Assembly: GCF_000526495.1 (NCBI RefSeq) | Contig: NZ_JAGE01000001.1 | Location: 2,012,501-2,076,500 of the forward strand | Reading direction: 5' to 3' | From: Ruminiclostridium josui JCM 17888 | GTDB lineage: Bacteria; Bacillota; Clostridia; Acetivibrionales; DSM-1351 | DNA length: 64,000 nt | Part shown: in pieces, positions 16,719-25,888 of the stretch | Layout: each line of letters opens with the position of its first letter | How positions within the stretch are numbered: position 1 is the stretch's first letter | Position numbers and translations under genes: made by a program | The notes under the pieces: generated by a model | Database searches by the model: none | Told to the model about the DNA's origin: nothing | The model's input: only the letters and a program-made list of their open reading frames with translations

Positions 16719-17819
16719 TTATGCCATATTGAAAAAGTAATCGTCTATTTTAAGCCTTAAATCATGATTTATTTTATCAACTATATCATAATCAATTGCA
16801 TCTATATATATGTTTTCAAGGTCGTCGTTAAGGTCTTTAGCTTTGGCAAGATAGTGTGTACCTTCGCGAATCAACCCTTTATATCTTGCGATGATATCTT
16901 CGAGTTCTGCTTTGAATTCCTCATCGGTACCGGGTTTAATGGCATAGGAGTATATATCTATAATTCTATCGGTATCTTTGGAAGGGAAATACTCATGAGG
17001 AGAGGTACTGTCAAATACAGCTACTGACAATTCTCTGATAATAACCATATCAAGACTGGCGGGATCAAAACCGCAGTGATATATCTCCACATCAAATCCT
17101 CTGTCCTTGGCAGATTGGGCTATTTTTTTCAGCATGGTAGATTTGCCCGAGCCAGGTCGCCCCTTAATAAAATACCTGCTTGACATATCAGAAGTAAGGT
17201 CCATAACAAAATCCACAGACCCTTTAGGTGTAGCACCTCCAAAGAAGCGGTTCTTGACACCTGCCTGCTTGTCTTTAGAATTATTACCGATTATAGTATT
17301 GATAGTCTCTTGAGTAAGTTCATTCATTTTGTTAAAGTCAATATTTGAAATATATATCTTTTCCCACTCATCATGAACTCTCAAGGCCTGGGCAAAGAAA
17401 TTATAAGCACTTTCATAGCACATAGCAATTTGCTTATTAATTTTAAGAATTTCGTCTTTATGAGGGATTAATTTTTTACTGTCCCATGCAGTTCCAAGGT
17501 TTATGTACTCTTCAATTGCTCCAGGAGCCCTGGGCTCTACCACGTGAGGATATGTTCCGTCAACAACGCCTATTCCCAAGGAGGGAAGAATAATACCATC
17601 TACGGAGCTATTATCACAAGGGGAATGAATGTACTCTACGTCAAAACCTCTGTTGTACCACTCCTTGCCGAGCCTTTTCATAAGGGTAGATTTTCCAGTA
17701 GCAGGACCTCCTTTAAGAATAAAAAGTCTGTCGAGAAAATTAATATTGTCGTCTAAGTAATTTACAAATCCCTTCGATGAGTTTGCGCAGGCATAATAGT
17801 TAATAATTTTTGCACACAA
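16719..17819 (-). CDS. Tandem P-loop ATPase of unknown role
   Basis: About 366 residues built of two homologous P-loop modules: Walker A GGPATGKST near residue 35 and GRPGSGKST near residue 220. Each is followed by a similar pattern (GFDVEYIHSPCD and GFDVEIYHCGFD; GVVDGTYPH and AVFDSTSPH), so the gene arose by internal duplication. This matches a conserved but uncharacterised firmicute family. Start is uncertain: the only strong Shine-Dalgarno (GAAAGGTGG) contains a GTG at 17831, so TTG at 17819 seems better. It stands alone. No partner tells its substrate. Confidence 0.75.
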   Translation of the reverse strand: MCAKIINYYACANSSKGFVNYLDDNINFLDRLFILKGGPATGKSTLMKRLGKEWYNRGFDVEYIHSPCDNSSVDGIILPSLGIGVVDGTYPHVVEPRAPGAIEEYINLGTAWDSKKLIPHKDEILKINKQIAMCYESAYNFFAQALRVHDEWEKIYISNIDFNKMNELTQETINTIIGNNSKDKQAGVKNRFFGGATPKGSVDFVMDLTSDMSSRYFIKGRPGSGKSTMLKKIAQSAKDRGFDVEIYHCGFDPASLDMVIIRELSVAVFDSTSPHEYFPSKDTDRIIDIYSYAIKPGTDEEFKAELEDIIARYKGLIREGTHYLAKAKDLNDDLENIYIDAIDYDIVDKINHDLRLKIDDYFFNMA

Positions 17820-17831
17820 AAAACATTCCAC

Positions 17832-18292
17832 CTTTCAACAACTTAGGTATTATATTCTAGAATATGCAAATACTAGTAATATTGCTAAAGCATTTAACTA
17901 AAAATAACCACTTTGGCCAGGTGTGTCATGCAATATATATGATTAAAATACTTCTTTTTTAAAAGTAAGAAATTATATTGCACTAAATTAAAAACATTAT
18001 AAAAATAAATGTATACCTTTAATTTTCTAATAATGAGCTTGTTAAAAATATAAGTATATTCATGTATAAAAATACACACATGAAATATTAAAACTTTAAA
18101 ATTGCATATTTTCTTTTAAAAATAAAAATGTGACAAAAACATGTGTTGAAATTTATACAACTGTATGTTAAGATGGTTAGTGAAAAAATTATCAAATAAA
18201 TTGCTTACTTGAAATACTGAATAGTAGCGTGTTAATCACAAATACTACTCATTGATAGCAGTATATTTTTATAAATTGAAGGGAGAATTACA
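17832..18292. other. AT-rich intergenic region with pckG promoter
   Basis: About 460 bases between divergent genes, no credible ORF. It holds a good sigma-A promoter for the PEPCK gene: TTGAAA (18146-18151), 17 bases, TAAGAT (18169-18174). The ~110-base leader after it shows no riboswitch I recognise. Confidence 0.6.
18146..18174 (+). promoter_or_regulatory. Promoter of pckG
   Basis: TTGAAA and TAAGAT separated by exactly 17 bases, about 118 bases ahead of the ATG. Confidence 0.65.
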
Positions 18293-20086
18293 ATGACTAC
18301 AAACAAGAAATTAGAAGCTTGGGTTAAAGAAATTGCCGACATGTGTCAGCCAGATCAGATATACTGGTGTGATGGTTCTCAGGAAGAAAACGATCGTCTT
18401 TTAAAAGAGATGGTTGATTCCGGATTGGCTAAACCTTTAAATCCTGAAAAACGTCCTGGTTGTTACTCTTTCAACAGTGATCCTTCTGACGTTGCTCGTG
18501 TTGAGAACAGAACATATATCGCTTCAAAGACAAAAGAGGAAGCAGGACCTACTAACAACTGGATTGATCCAAATGAATTAAAAGCTACTATGAAAGACCT
18601 TTACAAAGGTTGCATGAAGGGAAGAACAATGTATGTAATTCCTTTCTCAATGGGACCTATAGGTTCACCAATATCAAAAATCGGTGTTGAAATTACTGAT
18701 AGCCCATACGTTGTTGTTAACATGAGAATTATGACTCGTATTGGAACAAAAGTATTGGAAACTCTCGGTGATGGAGAATTTGTACCATGCTTGCACTCAG
18801 TAGGAGCTCCTTTAGCTGAAGGCGAAAAAGATACAAAATGGCCTTGCGCTCCAATCGAAAAGAAATACATCAGCCACTTCCCAGAAGAAAAAACTATCTG
18901 GTCATATGGTTCAGGATACGGCGGAAATGCTTTGCTTGGTAAGAAGTGTTTCGCTCTCCGTATAGCATCAGTTATAGCTCGTGAAGAAGGCTGGTTGGCT
19001 GAACATATGCTTATCCTCAAGCTTACTGATCCTAAAGGCAATGTTAAATATATCTGCGGTGCTTTCCCAAGTGCTTGTGGTAAGACTAACCTTGCTATGC
19101 TTGTTCCTACAATTCCAGGATGGAAAGTTGAAACAATCGGTGATGATATAGCTTGGATGAAGTTCGGAAAAGACGGAAGATTGTATGCTATCAATCCTGA
19201 AGCAGGATTCTTCGGTGTTGCTCCTGGTACATCATTGGATTCAAATCCAAATGCTATGCACAGCATTGAAAAGAACACTATCTTCACTAACGTTGGTGTA
19301 ACTGACGATGGAGATGTTTGGTGGGAAGGTATGGGAGTAGATGCTCCTGCTCACTTAATTGATTGGCACGGAAAGGATTGGACACCAAGTTCAGAAACTC
19401 CTGCTGCTCATCCAAATGCTCGTTTTACAGCACCTGCAAGCCAGTGTCCTGTTATAGCTCCTGAGTGGGAAGATCCTGCTGGAGTACCAATATCAGCTAT
19501 ATTGATAGGTGGACGTCGTCCAAGCACTATTCCATTGGTACATCAGAGCTTTGACTGGAACCATGGTGTATTCCTTGGCTCAATAATGGGTTCAGAAATC
19601 ACTGCAGCCGCTATCTCCGACAAAATCGGTCAGGTTCGTCGTGACCCATTCGCAATGCTTCCATTTATAGGCTATAATGTAAATGACTATTTACAACACT
19701 GGTTAGATGTTGGAGCAAAGGCTGACCCAGAAAAGCTTCCAAAGATATTCTATGTTAACTGGTTCCGTAAAGATGAAAACGGAAAATGGTTGTGGCCTGG
19801 ATATGGTGAAAACAGCCGTGTTCTCAAGTGGATATGTGAAAGAGTATCAGGTGAAGGTAAGGCTGTTAAGACTGAAATCGGTTATATGCCTACTGAAGAT
19901 GCTATCGATGTTGAAGGTCTGAACGTTTCAGCTGAAGACATGAAAGAGCTTCTTAAAGTTAATAAGGAAGAATGGCTCAAAGAAGTTGAGTCAATCAAAG
20001 CTCACTATGAGACTTATGATATAAACAAGGTTCCTGCTGAATTGAAGAAGCAGCTTGCTGACCTCGAAGCTAGATTGAAGGCTTAA
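18293..20086 (+). CDS. pckG: Phosphoenolpyruvate carboxykinase (GTP)
   Basis: Converts oxaloacetate plus GTP to PEP, or the reverse in fermenters that use PEP carboxylation. The protein has 597 residues, typical of the GTP class. The P-loop-like kinase motif [13 protein letters not shown], the metal/substrate site [11 protein letters not shown] and the guanine-binding region [17 protein letters not shown] are all present. Codon use is markedly more optimised than neighbours, in keeping with high expression. AAGGGAGAA precedes the ATG. It is a single-gene unit between a good promoter and a terminator. Clostridia of this type lack a conventional pyruvate kinase route in some species, which would make PEPCK central, but that is not shown here. 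Confidence 0.95.
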   Translation: MTTNKKLEAWVKEIADMCQPDQIYWCDGSQEENDRLLKEMVDSGLAKPLNPEKRPGCYSFNSDPSDVARVENRTYIASKTKEEAGPTNNWIDPNELKATMKDLYKGCMKGRTMYVIPFSMGPIGSPISKIGVEITDSPYVVVNMRIMTRIGTKVLETLGDGEFVPCLHSVGAPLAEGEKDTKWPCAPIEKKYISHFPEEKTIWSYGSGYGGNALLGKKCFALRIASVIAREEGWLAEHMLILKLTDPKGNVKYICGAFPSACGKTNLAMLVPTIPGWKVETIGDDIAWMKFGKDGRLYAINPEAGFFGVAPGTSLDSNPNAMHSIEKNTIFTNVGVTDDGDVWWEGMGVDAPAHLIDWHGKDWTPSSETPAAHPNARFTAPASQCPVIAPEWEDPAGVPISAILIGGRRPSTIPLVHQSFDWNHGVFLGSIMGSEITAAAISDKIGQVRRDPFAMLPFIGYNVNDYLQHWLDVGAKADPEKLPKIFYVNWFRKDENGKWLWPGYGENSRVLKWICERVSGEGKAVKTEIGYMPTEDAIDVEGLNVSAEDMKELLKVNKEEWLKEVESIKAHYETYDINKVPAELKKQLADLEARLKA

Positions 20087-20116
20087 TTTGATAAATTATT
20101 GATTTGAAAAATAGAT

Positions 20117-20148
20117 AAAAACCCGATGGTTTAGGCCATCGGGTTTTT
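20117..20148 (+). terminator. Terminator of pckG
   Basis: AAAACCCGATGG pairs with CCATCGGGTTTTT. Confidence 0.95.
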
Positions 20149-20217
20149 GTTAATTTTTCAATATTCATTTTGCATAATTATTTTCCCTGTGATATATTTG
20201 GATGGGGGTGAATAGAT

Positions 20218-20880
20218 TTGAATAAAAAAATTCTTAGCATTTTAGGCGATTATTATCATGACCATGACATAGCATTTACAGCACTCAAAAAGGCAGTCGA
20301 TATGTTAAATAAATCAGGGCTTCATACATTCGAACTTATTGATTCTGATGTAGACGGCCTTGAGGAAGCACTATCCCAGAAATATGACCTTGTTATTTTG
20401 GGCAAAGAAAACAGAATTAATCCCACTGATGAAGTTGTAAACAAGTGGATGACTCGAGATATTGAAAAGAAGATTGTTGATTATGTAAACAACGGTGGAA
20501 GCTGGATGGCATGGCATGCAGGTTTAGCGTTGTATGATGAGACAGGAGAATACACAAAGATGATGGGTGGATATTTTTTAAGCCATCCAAACGAACACAG
20601 GATTGTAAAGTATATTCCTAAAGAAAATAGCAGTGGAATCAGTCTGAAGGAATCCTTTGAGGCAATGGATGAACATTATTTTGTAAAATATAATCTTGAC
20701 AAAAGTCTTGTATTCCTTGACAGTGAATCCTCATACGGTGAATCTGAAGCAGGTTGGGCTCGTGAATTTGGGGCCGGAAGAATTTGTTGCCTTGCTCCTA
20801 CACATAGAGAAGAAGGTCTTACAAATAAAGTGATGATTGAGACTTTGAGGGATTGTATCTCTTGGTGCTGCAAACTGTGA
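20218..20880 (+). CDS. ThuA-like domain protein
   Basis: 220-residue protein of the trehalose-utilisation (ThuA) type, a glutamine-amidotransferase-like fold found in sugar catabolism. Visible features are ILGDYYHDHD at the start, NNGGSWMAWHAGLALYDE, MMGGYFLSHP and GAGRICCLAPTHR. TTG start with GGGGGTGA upstream. It precedes uxaC by 42 bases, so the two probably form an operon and it may act on a sugar acid or its derivative. No enzymatic role is established for this subgroup. Confidence 0.8.
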   Translation: MNKKILSILGDYYHDHDIAFTALKKAVDMLNKSGLHTFELIDSDVDGLEEALSQKYDLVILGKENRINPTDEVVNKWMTRDIEKKIVDYVNNGGSWMAWHAGLALYDETGEYTKMMGGYFLSHPNEHRIVKYIPKENSSGISLKESFEAMDEHYFVKYNLDKSLVFLDSESSYGESEAGWAREFGAGRICCLAPTHREEGLTNKVMIETLRDCISWCCKL

Positions 20881-20922
20881 ACATAGTTGCTTTTAGTTTG
20901 ACTAAATACGGGGGTGTAGTAT

Positions 20923-22314
20923 TTGCTAAGCGATGATTTTATTTTAAAGGGCAAAACCGCTAAATCTTTATATAACCGTTTTGCAAAGGATGCGCCGGTT
21001 TACGACTATCACTGTCATCTTTCTGCGAAAGAAATTTATGAAGATGAGACTTTTACGGATATTTCATCCATATGGCTAGGATATGACCATTATAAATGGA
21101 GGACAATGCGTTTTGCTGGAGTACCTGAGGAATTTATCACTGGAAAAGTAGACGGACGTACCAAATTTAAAATGTGGGCAAAAACCTGTGAAAGACTTAT
21201 AGGAAGTCCTCTTTACCATTGGGCTAATATGGAGTTGGAAACTTACTTTGGAGTAAATGAAGTTTTAAAGGAAAGCAATGCAGATAAAATATACGATTAC
21301 TGCAATGCAAAAATAAGGGAGGATAAACTTTCTCCAACAAAAATGATAAGGTCTTCTAATGTAAAGCTAATTTGCACAACCGACGACCCGGTTGACTCCC
21401 TTGAATATCATTTACTGCTAGGAAAGAAGACTGACAAAGGATTTGAGGTTTTACCTACTTTCAGACCGGATAATGCCTTAAAGATACTAAATGATAATTT
21501 TGTTGAGTACATAAAAAGACTCGAGACTTCTGCAAATATAAAGATTATAACTTACAAGGACTTATTAGCTGCTCTGAAAAACAGAATTGAATTTTTCAGC
21601 CAGGTAGGATGTGTTCTCTCGGATCACTCTCTTGAAAGTCTTGCTTATTTCCCTACAGAATTTGATGAAGCTGGCAATATATTTGAAAAGAGACTTAATG
21701 GAGAGACTGTATCAGTTGAGGAAGCTGAAAAATATAAGCTGTACACTCTTGGTGTTTTAGCAGAAGAATATAAAGAGGCTGGATGGGCAATGCAGCTGCA
21801 CATTGGAGCTATTAGAAGCACCAATGATACTATGCTGAAAAAGGTTGGCGTTGATTCGGGGTTTGATATTATGAATGATTTTCGAATTGCTGAACCATTA
21901 GCAAAGCTCCTTAATGACATGGATAAAAAGAATTCCATGCCTAAGACAATTTTGTATACGCTAAATTCCAAGGATAACCTGGTATTATCTTCCCTTCCTC
22001 ATTGCTTTACGGAGGCTGGTATTCCTGGAAAGGTGCAATTTGGGGCAGCATGGTGGTTCAATGACCACAAGGAAGGTATAACAGCTCACCTTAAAGCCAT
22101 TGCAGATCAGGGCATGTTGGCATACTTTGTAGGAATGCTTACAGACTCCAGAAGCTTTTTGTCTTACGTAAGACACGATTACTTTAGAAGGATTCTGTGT
22201 TCCTTTGTCGGTGATCTTGTTGACAATGAAGAATTTGCCGACGATGATGATATATTGGGGGAAATTATTGAAGGAGTATGCTATAAAAATATAGTTAGCT
22301 ATCTGGGTTTATAA
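20923..22314 (+). CDS. uxaC: Glucuronate isomerase
   Basis: Isomerises D-glucuronate to fructuronate (and galacturonate to tagaturonate), the first step of hexuronate use. The 463-residue sequence shows the amidohydrolase-type metal site YDYHCHLSAKEI near the N-terminus, CTTDDP, MQLHIGAIRSTN, WWFNDHKEG and GMLTDSRSFLSYVRHDYFRR near the C-terminus. TTG start behind GGGGGTGT. Linked to the ThuA gene; other hexuronate genes (uxuA, kdgK) are not in this window. Glucuronate would come from glucuronoxylan side chains. Confidence 0.95.
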   Translation: MLSDDFILKGKTAKSLYNRFAKDAPVYDYHCHLSAKEIYEDETFTDISSIWLGYDHYKWRTMRFAGVPEEFITGKVDGRTKFKMWAKTCERLIGSPLYHWANMELETYFGVNEVLKESNADKIYDYCNAKIREDKLSPTKMIRSSNVKLICTTDDPVDSLEYHLLLGKKTDKGFEVLPTFRPDNALKILNDNFVEYIKRLETSANIKIITYKDLLAALKNRIEFFSQVGCVLSDHSLESLAYFPTEFDEAGNIFEKRLNGETVSVEEAEKYKLYTLGVLAEEYKEAGWAMQLHIGAIRSTNDTMLKKVGVDSGFDIMNDFRIAEPLAKLLNDMDKKNSMPKTILYTLNSKDNLVLSSLPHCFTEAGIPGKVQFGAAWWFNDHKEGITAHLKAIADQGMLAYFVGMLTDSRSFLSYVRHDYFRRILCSFVGDLVDNEEFADDDDILGEIIEGVCYKNIVSYLGL

Positions 22315-22330
22315 AGTTTGTTTATAAAGA

Positions 22331-22372
22331 GGGTTAATTTATCTTAAAGATTGCGATAAATTAACCCTTTAT
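22331..22372. terminator. Bidirectional terminator between uxaC and yyaL
   Basis: GGGTTAATTTATC (22331-22343) pairs perfectly with GATAAATTAACCC (22355-22367), then TTT. Confidence 0.9.
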
Positions 22373-22380
22373 ATATATTT

Positions 22381-24399
22381 CTAAGATAATACTTCAGCAA
22401 GCTTTTTTGCTTCTGTAATTTGCTCCATACAAGAGTAATTTCGGCATACATATGCTGCAGTCTTATCATTTTGCTCTTTATAGCCTTCCACAAAAGGAGC
22501 AATTTCAGTAAGCTCAGGTGTTATATTAGAAATGGCTACGGCAAATGGTAAATATTTACTATTGTAAGTATCTACTAATTCCTTATGCTTTGTCCCTGTA
22601 ATAACTACCTCAGACGATATATCAGATATGGAATACATATAGCTACAAAGCATGTAACTGTGTCCGGTTGGGGCTGCTTCCATCTGATTACTAAAGAAAT
22701 CTATTATGGCTTTTGCTCTGTTTTCATACTCATGATGACCGGTTATTCTTGCTAATCGCAGAAGATTCATTGCTGCAACGGAGTTCCCGGATGGTATAGC
22801 ACCATCATAACTTTCTCGTGGCCGAGATATAAGTTTTTCAGAATCATGTCCATATAAAAATAGTCCTGCAGAATTTTTTTCGCCAAAGAGATTTAACATT
22901 GCATCTGTCAGTTTTACGGCTCTTTTTAGATAAATAGTTGTAAACGTAGCCTCATATAATTCAAGTAATCCCCAGACAAGGAATGCATAGTCTTCCAGGT
23001 AAGCGGGAAAAACTGATTCACCGTCACGGTAGCGTGCCAGCAAACGTCCGTCAGTTCTAATAAGTTTTTTATAAATGAAATCAACGCACCTTTTGGCCGA
23101 TTCGATGTATCTTTCTTCACTGAAAATTCTGCCGCAGTATGCCATTGCAGCTATCATAAGACCGTTCCAGGATGTCAGAACTTTGTCATCTTTGTACGGA
23201 TGAATTCTTTTTTCTCTGTGGGCAAATAGTTTTTTACGGCATTCCTCTGCAAAGTGCTTTTGCTGTTCGGATAAAGTGCCTGTTTCAATAAGGTTTGGTA
23301 TGTTCAGTCCTTCAAAGTTTCCTGGAGAGGTTATGTCAAATAATTTGCAGTACTCATCTCCATCTTTAGAGCCGAGTACGCTAATTACTTCCTCTTGGGA
23401 CCAAACATAAAACTTGCCTTCAACACCCTCGGAATCAGCATCTTCAGCGGAATAAAAAGCTCCTAATTGAGATGTCATATCACGTTGCACATAATCAAGT
23501 ATCTGTCTGGCCGTTTCTTCATAGTTTTTGTTTCCGGTTGCAGAATACGTTTCTCCGTATGCAATAGCTAAAAGTGCATTGTCGTACAACATTTTTTCAA
23601 AATGTGGAACAAGCCACTTTTTATCTGTTGAGTATCTGCTGAAGCCAAAGCCTATATGATCAAAAATTCCACCGTTTTTCATTGATTCAAGGGTCTTTTC
23701 AACCATTTCAAGTGCAAAAGGCTCTTTCTGAGTGTACCAGTATCTGAGCAAAAAGAGCAGCGTATGTGGAGATGGGAATTTGGGAGAGGCTCCGAAGCCT
23801 CCATATTTGCTGTCAAAATTATATTTAAAATGTGTAAATGCCTCATGTATAATGTCTTTTGAAATTTCTGTTTCAATAGAAACTTCTTCTTGAGTTAAAT
23901 GCTCTATAATGTTCTTTGCTGATTCTAATAGGTTATCTCTTTTGCTGTCCCATGCTTCTTTTACAGATTCAAGCAAAGATATAAGCCCCATAAAGCCTCT
24001 GCTGTCTTCTTTCGGAAAATACGTTCCTGCATAAAACGGCTGTCTGTCAGGGGTTAGAAATACTGTGAGTGGCCATCCGCCGTGACCGGTTAGCGCCTGA
24101 CAAACGGACATGTAAATGCTGTCTATATCAGGTCTTTCTTCACGATCAACCTTTATACATATAAAATCCCGGTTCAATATGTGTGCTACTTCTTCGTCCT
24201 CAAATGATTCACGTTCCATTACATGGCACCAGTGACAGGTTGAATAGCCAATGGAAAGAAAAATTGGCTTATCTTCGCTTACTGCACGGGCAAATGCTTC
24301 AGGGCCCCAAGGATACCAGTCAACAGGGTTATATGCATGTTGCAGTAAGTAAGGGGATTTTTCATTTACCAATTTATTGGGTGTTTTATGACTTGTCAT
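22381..24399 (-). CDS. yyaL: Thioredoxin-domain protein, YyaL / SSP411 family (DUF255)
   Basis: About 672 residues. N-terminal thioredoxin-like domain with [21 protein letters not shown] and the [16 protein letters not shown] motif (CxxC), followed by an (alpha/alpha)6-type domain with [22 protein letters not shown] and [19 protein letters not shown]. Family function is unclear (a thioredoxin fold fused to an epimerase-like barrel). Start: ATG at 24399 lies 8 bases after AAAGGTGG; further in-frame GTG/ATG codons up to 24411 overlap that site. Its first ~60 codons lie in a segment duplicated at 31.1 kb, so the 5' end was probably supplied by the adjoining island. Confidence 0.88.
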   Translation of the reverse strand: MTSHKTPNKLVNEKSPYLLQHAYNPVDWYPWGPEAFARAVSEDKPIFLSIGYSTCHWCHVMERESFEDEEVAHILNRDFICIKVDREERPDIDSIYMSVCQALTGHGGWPLTVFLTPDRQPFYAGTYFPKEDSRGFMGLISLLESVKEAWDSKRDNLLESAKNIIEHLTQEEVSIETEISKDIIHEAFTHFKYNFDSKYGGFGASPKFPSPHTLLFLLRYWYTQKEPFALEMVEKTLESMKNGGIFDHIGFGFSRYSTDKKWLVPHFEKMLYDNALLAIAYGETYSATGNKNYEETARQILDYVQRDMTSQLGAFYSAEDADSEGVEGKFYVWSQEEVISVLGSKDGDEYCKLFDITSPGNFEGLNIPNLIETGTLSEQQKHFAEECRKKLFAHREKRIHPYKDDKVLTSWNGLMIAAMAYCGRIFSEERYIESAKRCVDFIYKKLIRTDGRLLARYRDGESVFPAYLEDYAFLVWGLLELYEATFTTIYLKRAVKLTDAMLNLFGEKNSAGLFLYGHDSEKLISRPRESYDGAIPSGNSVAAMNLLRLARITGHHEYENRAKAIIDFFSNQMEAAPTGHSYMLCSYMYSISDISSEVVITGTKHKELVDTYNSKYLPFAVAISNITPELTEIAPFVEGYKEQNDKTAAYVCRNYSCMEQITEAKKLAEVLS
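24227..24318. repeat. Left copy of a 92-bp perfect direct repeat (island boundary)
   Basis: Positions 24227-24318 equal 31096-31187 base for base. The repeat covers the CxxC-coding part of yyaL. On its left yyaL continues here but unrelated DNA is found at the other copy; on its right both copies stay homologous but diverged (roughly 75-80 percent over the next ~70 bases). Confidence 0.9.
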
Positions 24400-24411
24400 G
24401 GGCATCACCAC

Positions 24412-24744
24412 CTTTCTAATTTTATAGTCTTGCTTATTTTATAACACAAAACTATTATTCCAAAAAGTTAATGATGTATTCTGTTTTGAGTATAATTATT
24501 AGAAGCAAGATTGAGTAACCGCCAAGTAAGGCGATTTTTATTTGCCCGATTAATATTGATAATGGTTATCAATTAACACATCTAGCAATACATCAATGTT
24601 ATTGAACGATTCGAGTTACTTATTCTTAACTGTATGGAAGCATTGATTTTAGTGCATTGTAGAAGGTACTTAACATCTTGATATTGAACATATCTTCCTA
24701 AACCATTGATATTAATGCATTTGGTCGATGTAATTAGCGAGGCA
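24412..24744. other. Island left margin, non-coding
   Basis: About 330 bases between yyaL and the small gene at 24745-25038. It holds a short hairpin CGCC AAGTAA GGCG followed by ATTTTTA (24520-24540), possibly a terminator on the + strand, and a palindrome TTGATAATGGTTATCAA (24556-24572) that resembles a Fur-type box. No gene was supported. Confidence 0.4.
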
Positions 24745-25038
24745 TTATTTGTGTAGTAAATTGAAAACCATTCGGCAATCAATAAATCCTTGGTTATAAA
24801 AGAAGTTTTGGTAATCAACTGATAGCTTCTCATATAACGCGTCAAGCTTTAAGATTAAAGCATAAGTTTCTTTAGATAATAATTGCTCCAGTTTCTTTAA
24901 AATATCTGTATATTGATTATAAAAGTCAGTATATTGAGAAGACTTGTTAAATTCATTACTTAGGTCATTAATCCTATCCTCTATACATGATAGAATGAAG
25001 CTTTCCATATTCTTACCATCATTAAAGCTAGAAAACAT
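24745..25038 (-). CDS. Small helical protein (DUF6809-like)
   Basis: 97 residues, predicted all-helical and acidic/amphipathic: MESFILSCIEDRINDLSN, then a heptad-like FNKSSQYTDFYNQYTDILKKLEQLLSKE and a C-terminal FIDCRMVFNLL. This resembles small mobile-element-borne proteins of the DUF6809 type; I recall the family only by pattern. GGAGGG sits 8-9 bases before the ATG, but is buried in a 10-bp hairpin (25044-25073). It is the first gene of the island on this side. Function unknown. Confidence 0.6.
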   Translation of the reverse strand: MFSSFNDGKNMESFILSCIEDRINDLSNEFNKSSQYTDFYNQYTDILKKLEQLLSKETYALILKLDALYEKLSVDYQNFFYNQGFIDCRMVFNLLHK

Positions 25039-25043
25039 ATATA

Positions 25044-25073
25044 TTTCCCTCCAAAGTAAAAATGGAGGGAAAA
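25044..25073 (-). promoter_or_regulatory. Hairpin masking the ribosome-binding site of the DUF6809-like gene
   Basis: On the + strand TTTCCCTCCA (25044-25053) pairs with TGGAGGGAAA (25063-25072). In the minus-strand transcript the Shine-Dalgarno GGAGGG is the downstream arm, so translation would need the stem to open. Confidence 0.6.
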
Positions 25074-25079
25074 TTAAAA

Positions 25080-25109
25080 AGTGCGAATAGGTATAACCCT
25101 ACACGCACT
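25080..25109. promoter_or_regulatory. Hairpin upstream of the small RNA promoter
   Basis: AGTGCG (25080-25085) pairs with CGCACT (25104-25109); inside, AGG pairs with CCT. It ends just before the -35 box, so it may be an operator or the end of another transcript. Confidence 0.4.
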
Positions 25110-25114
25110 AGTAA

Positions 25115-25143
25115 TTGCAAAAAGAAATAAAACCAAGTATAAT
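25115..25143 (+). promoter_or_regulatory. Strong sigma-A promoter of the small RNA gene
   Basis: TTGCAA (25115-25120), a 17-base spacer and a perfect TATAAT (25138-25143). Predicted start point is about 25150, exactly where the closing helix of the RNA begins. Confidence 0.75.
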
Positions 25144-25149
25144 AAAAAC

Positions 25150-25288
25150 TGGTTGCTGTGGTGGACGAAAGTCCATACGTGTGGGTGGTGATGCACCTGC
25201 ATGAGTTTCTAGGTGTTGCAAGCACTTAGAAATCACGGCAACTATTTAATTTTCCCTAAAATGATTATATCCATTATGGGATATTTTT
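25150..25288 (+). ncRNA. Candidate small structured RNA, cloverleaf-like, family unknown
   Basis: Starts at the predicted +1 of the promoter at 25115-25143. Closing helix P1: GTTGCTGTG (25152-25160) with CACGGCAAC (25234-25242), one U-G pair. It encloses three hairpins: P2 TGGAC-GAAA-GTCCA (25162-25175, a GNRA loop, which argues for + strand); P3 CGTGTGGGTG with CACCTGCATG (25178-25203) with some G-U pairs; P4 TTTCTAGGTG with CACTTAGAAA (25206-25232). A weak terminator follows: ATATCC (25267-25272) with GGATAT (25279-25284) and TTTTT. No ORF with a ribosome site fits. I do not recognise it as a known riboswitch, ribozyme or tmRNA/6S RNA. It sits between the DUF6809-like gene and the DUF262 gene in the island. 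Confidence 0.65.
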
Positions 25289-25471
25289 GCAAGATGTTTA
25301 TATTTTACATCTACAAGATAATAGTCCGAACTAATCCAATTAACCTTAAAAAAACCAAATTATTTATATTTCTATCTCATAATACAATTTATGTAGTGTT
25401 TGTAAAAATGTTACAATTAATGTAAAATCAATATATCTAAAAACATTATTGAGATAGTGGGGGTGTAACAT

Positions 25472-25888
25472 ATGAAAGCTATTCAAACAAGTATGTTATC
25501 ATTTATGCAACAACCAAAACAACAGTTTATGATTCCTGTATACCAAAGAACATACAAGTGGACAAGGCTCAATTGCAAACAACTTTTAGATGATATTCTA
25601 AGGGTAAGTAAGTATGAGAATAGAACACATTTTATTGGCTCAATAGTATACATAACGGATGAATACTATCAAGCAACTAAAATAAATCAATTAAGTATTA
25701 TAGATGGTCAGCAAAGGATTACAACAATATCATTATTGTTGTTGGCTATGTGTAAATATTTAAAGGAAAATCCAAATAACTTTGACACTATTCCAGAGGA
25801 GTTATTTAATGAATATTTGATAAATAATACATATAGGAATAAATATGAGAATGAGTTTATAAAGTTAGATTTGTTGCATTGTATTTGA
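25472..25888 (+). pseudogene. Truncated DUF262 (GmrSD / ParB-like nuclease) gene
   Basis: N-terminal 138 residues of a DUF262 protein: IPVYQRTYKWTRLNCKQLLDDI and the hallmark IIDGQQRITTISLLLLAMC are present, as in the nucleotide-dependent N-domain of GmrSD-type modification-dependent restriction proteins. Full proteins are usually 500 or more residues; here homology stops near residue 135 (NEFIKLDLL) and the recombinase frame takes over. It has its own site GGGGGTG before the ATG. The 3' remainder is not found in the window. It may still make a short product, but is most likely a remnant cut by the recombinase-bearing element or a deletion. Confidence 0.75.

Noticed and set aside
24556-24572. 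Fur box TTGATAATGGTTATCAA
   Set aside because: Resembles a Fur-type palindrome, but no promoter or iron-related gene is adjacent and one such match in AT-rich DNA is not convincing.
25150-25244. Hammerhead ribozyme or RNase P fragment in the small RNA
   Set aside because: CTGCATGAG and GACGAAAGTCC only superficially resemble the hammerhead CTGATGAG core or the RNase P GGAAAGTCC; the remaining conserved core is missing.
25213-25425. 70-codon frame across the small RNA
   Set aside because: Starts within helix P4 without a ribosome site and shows no protein-like pattern.
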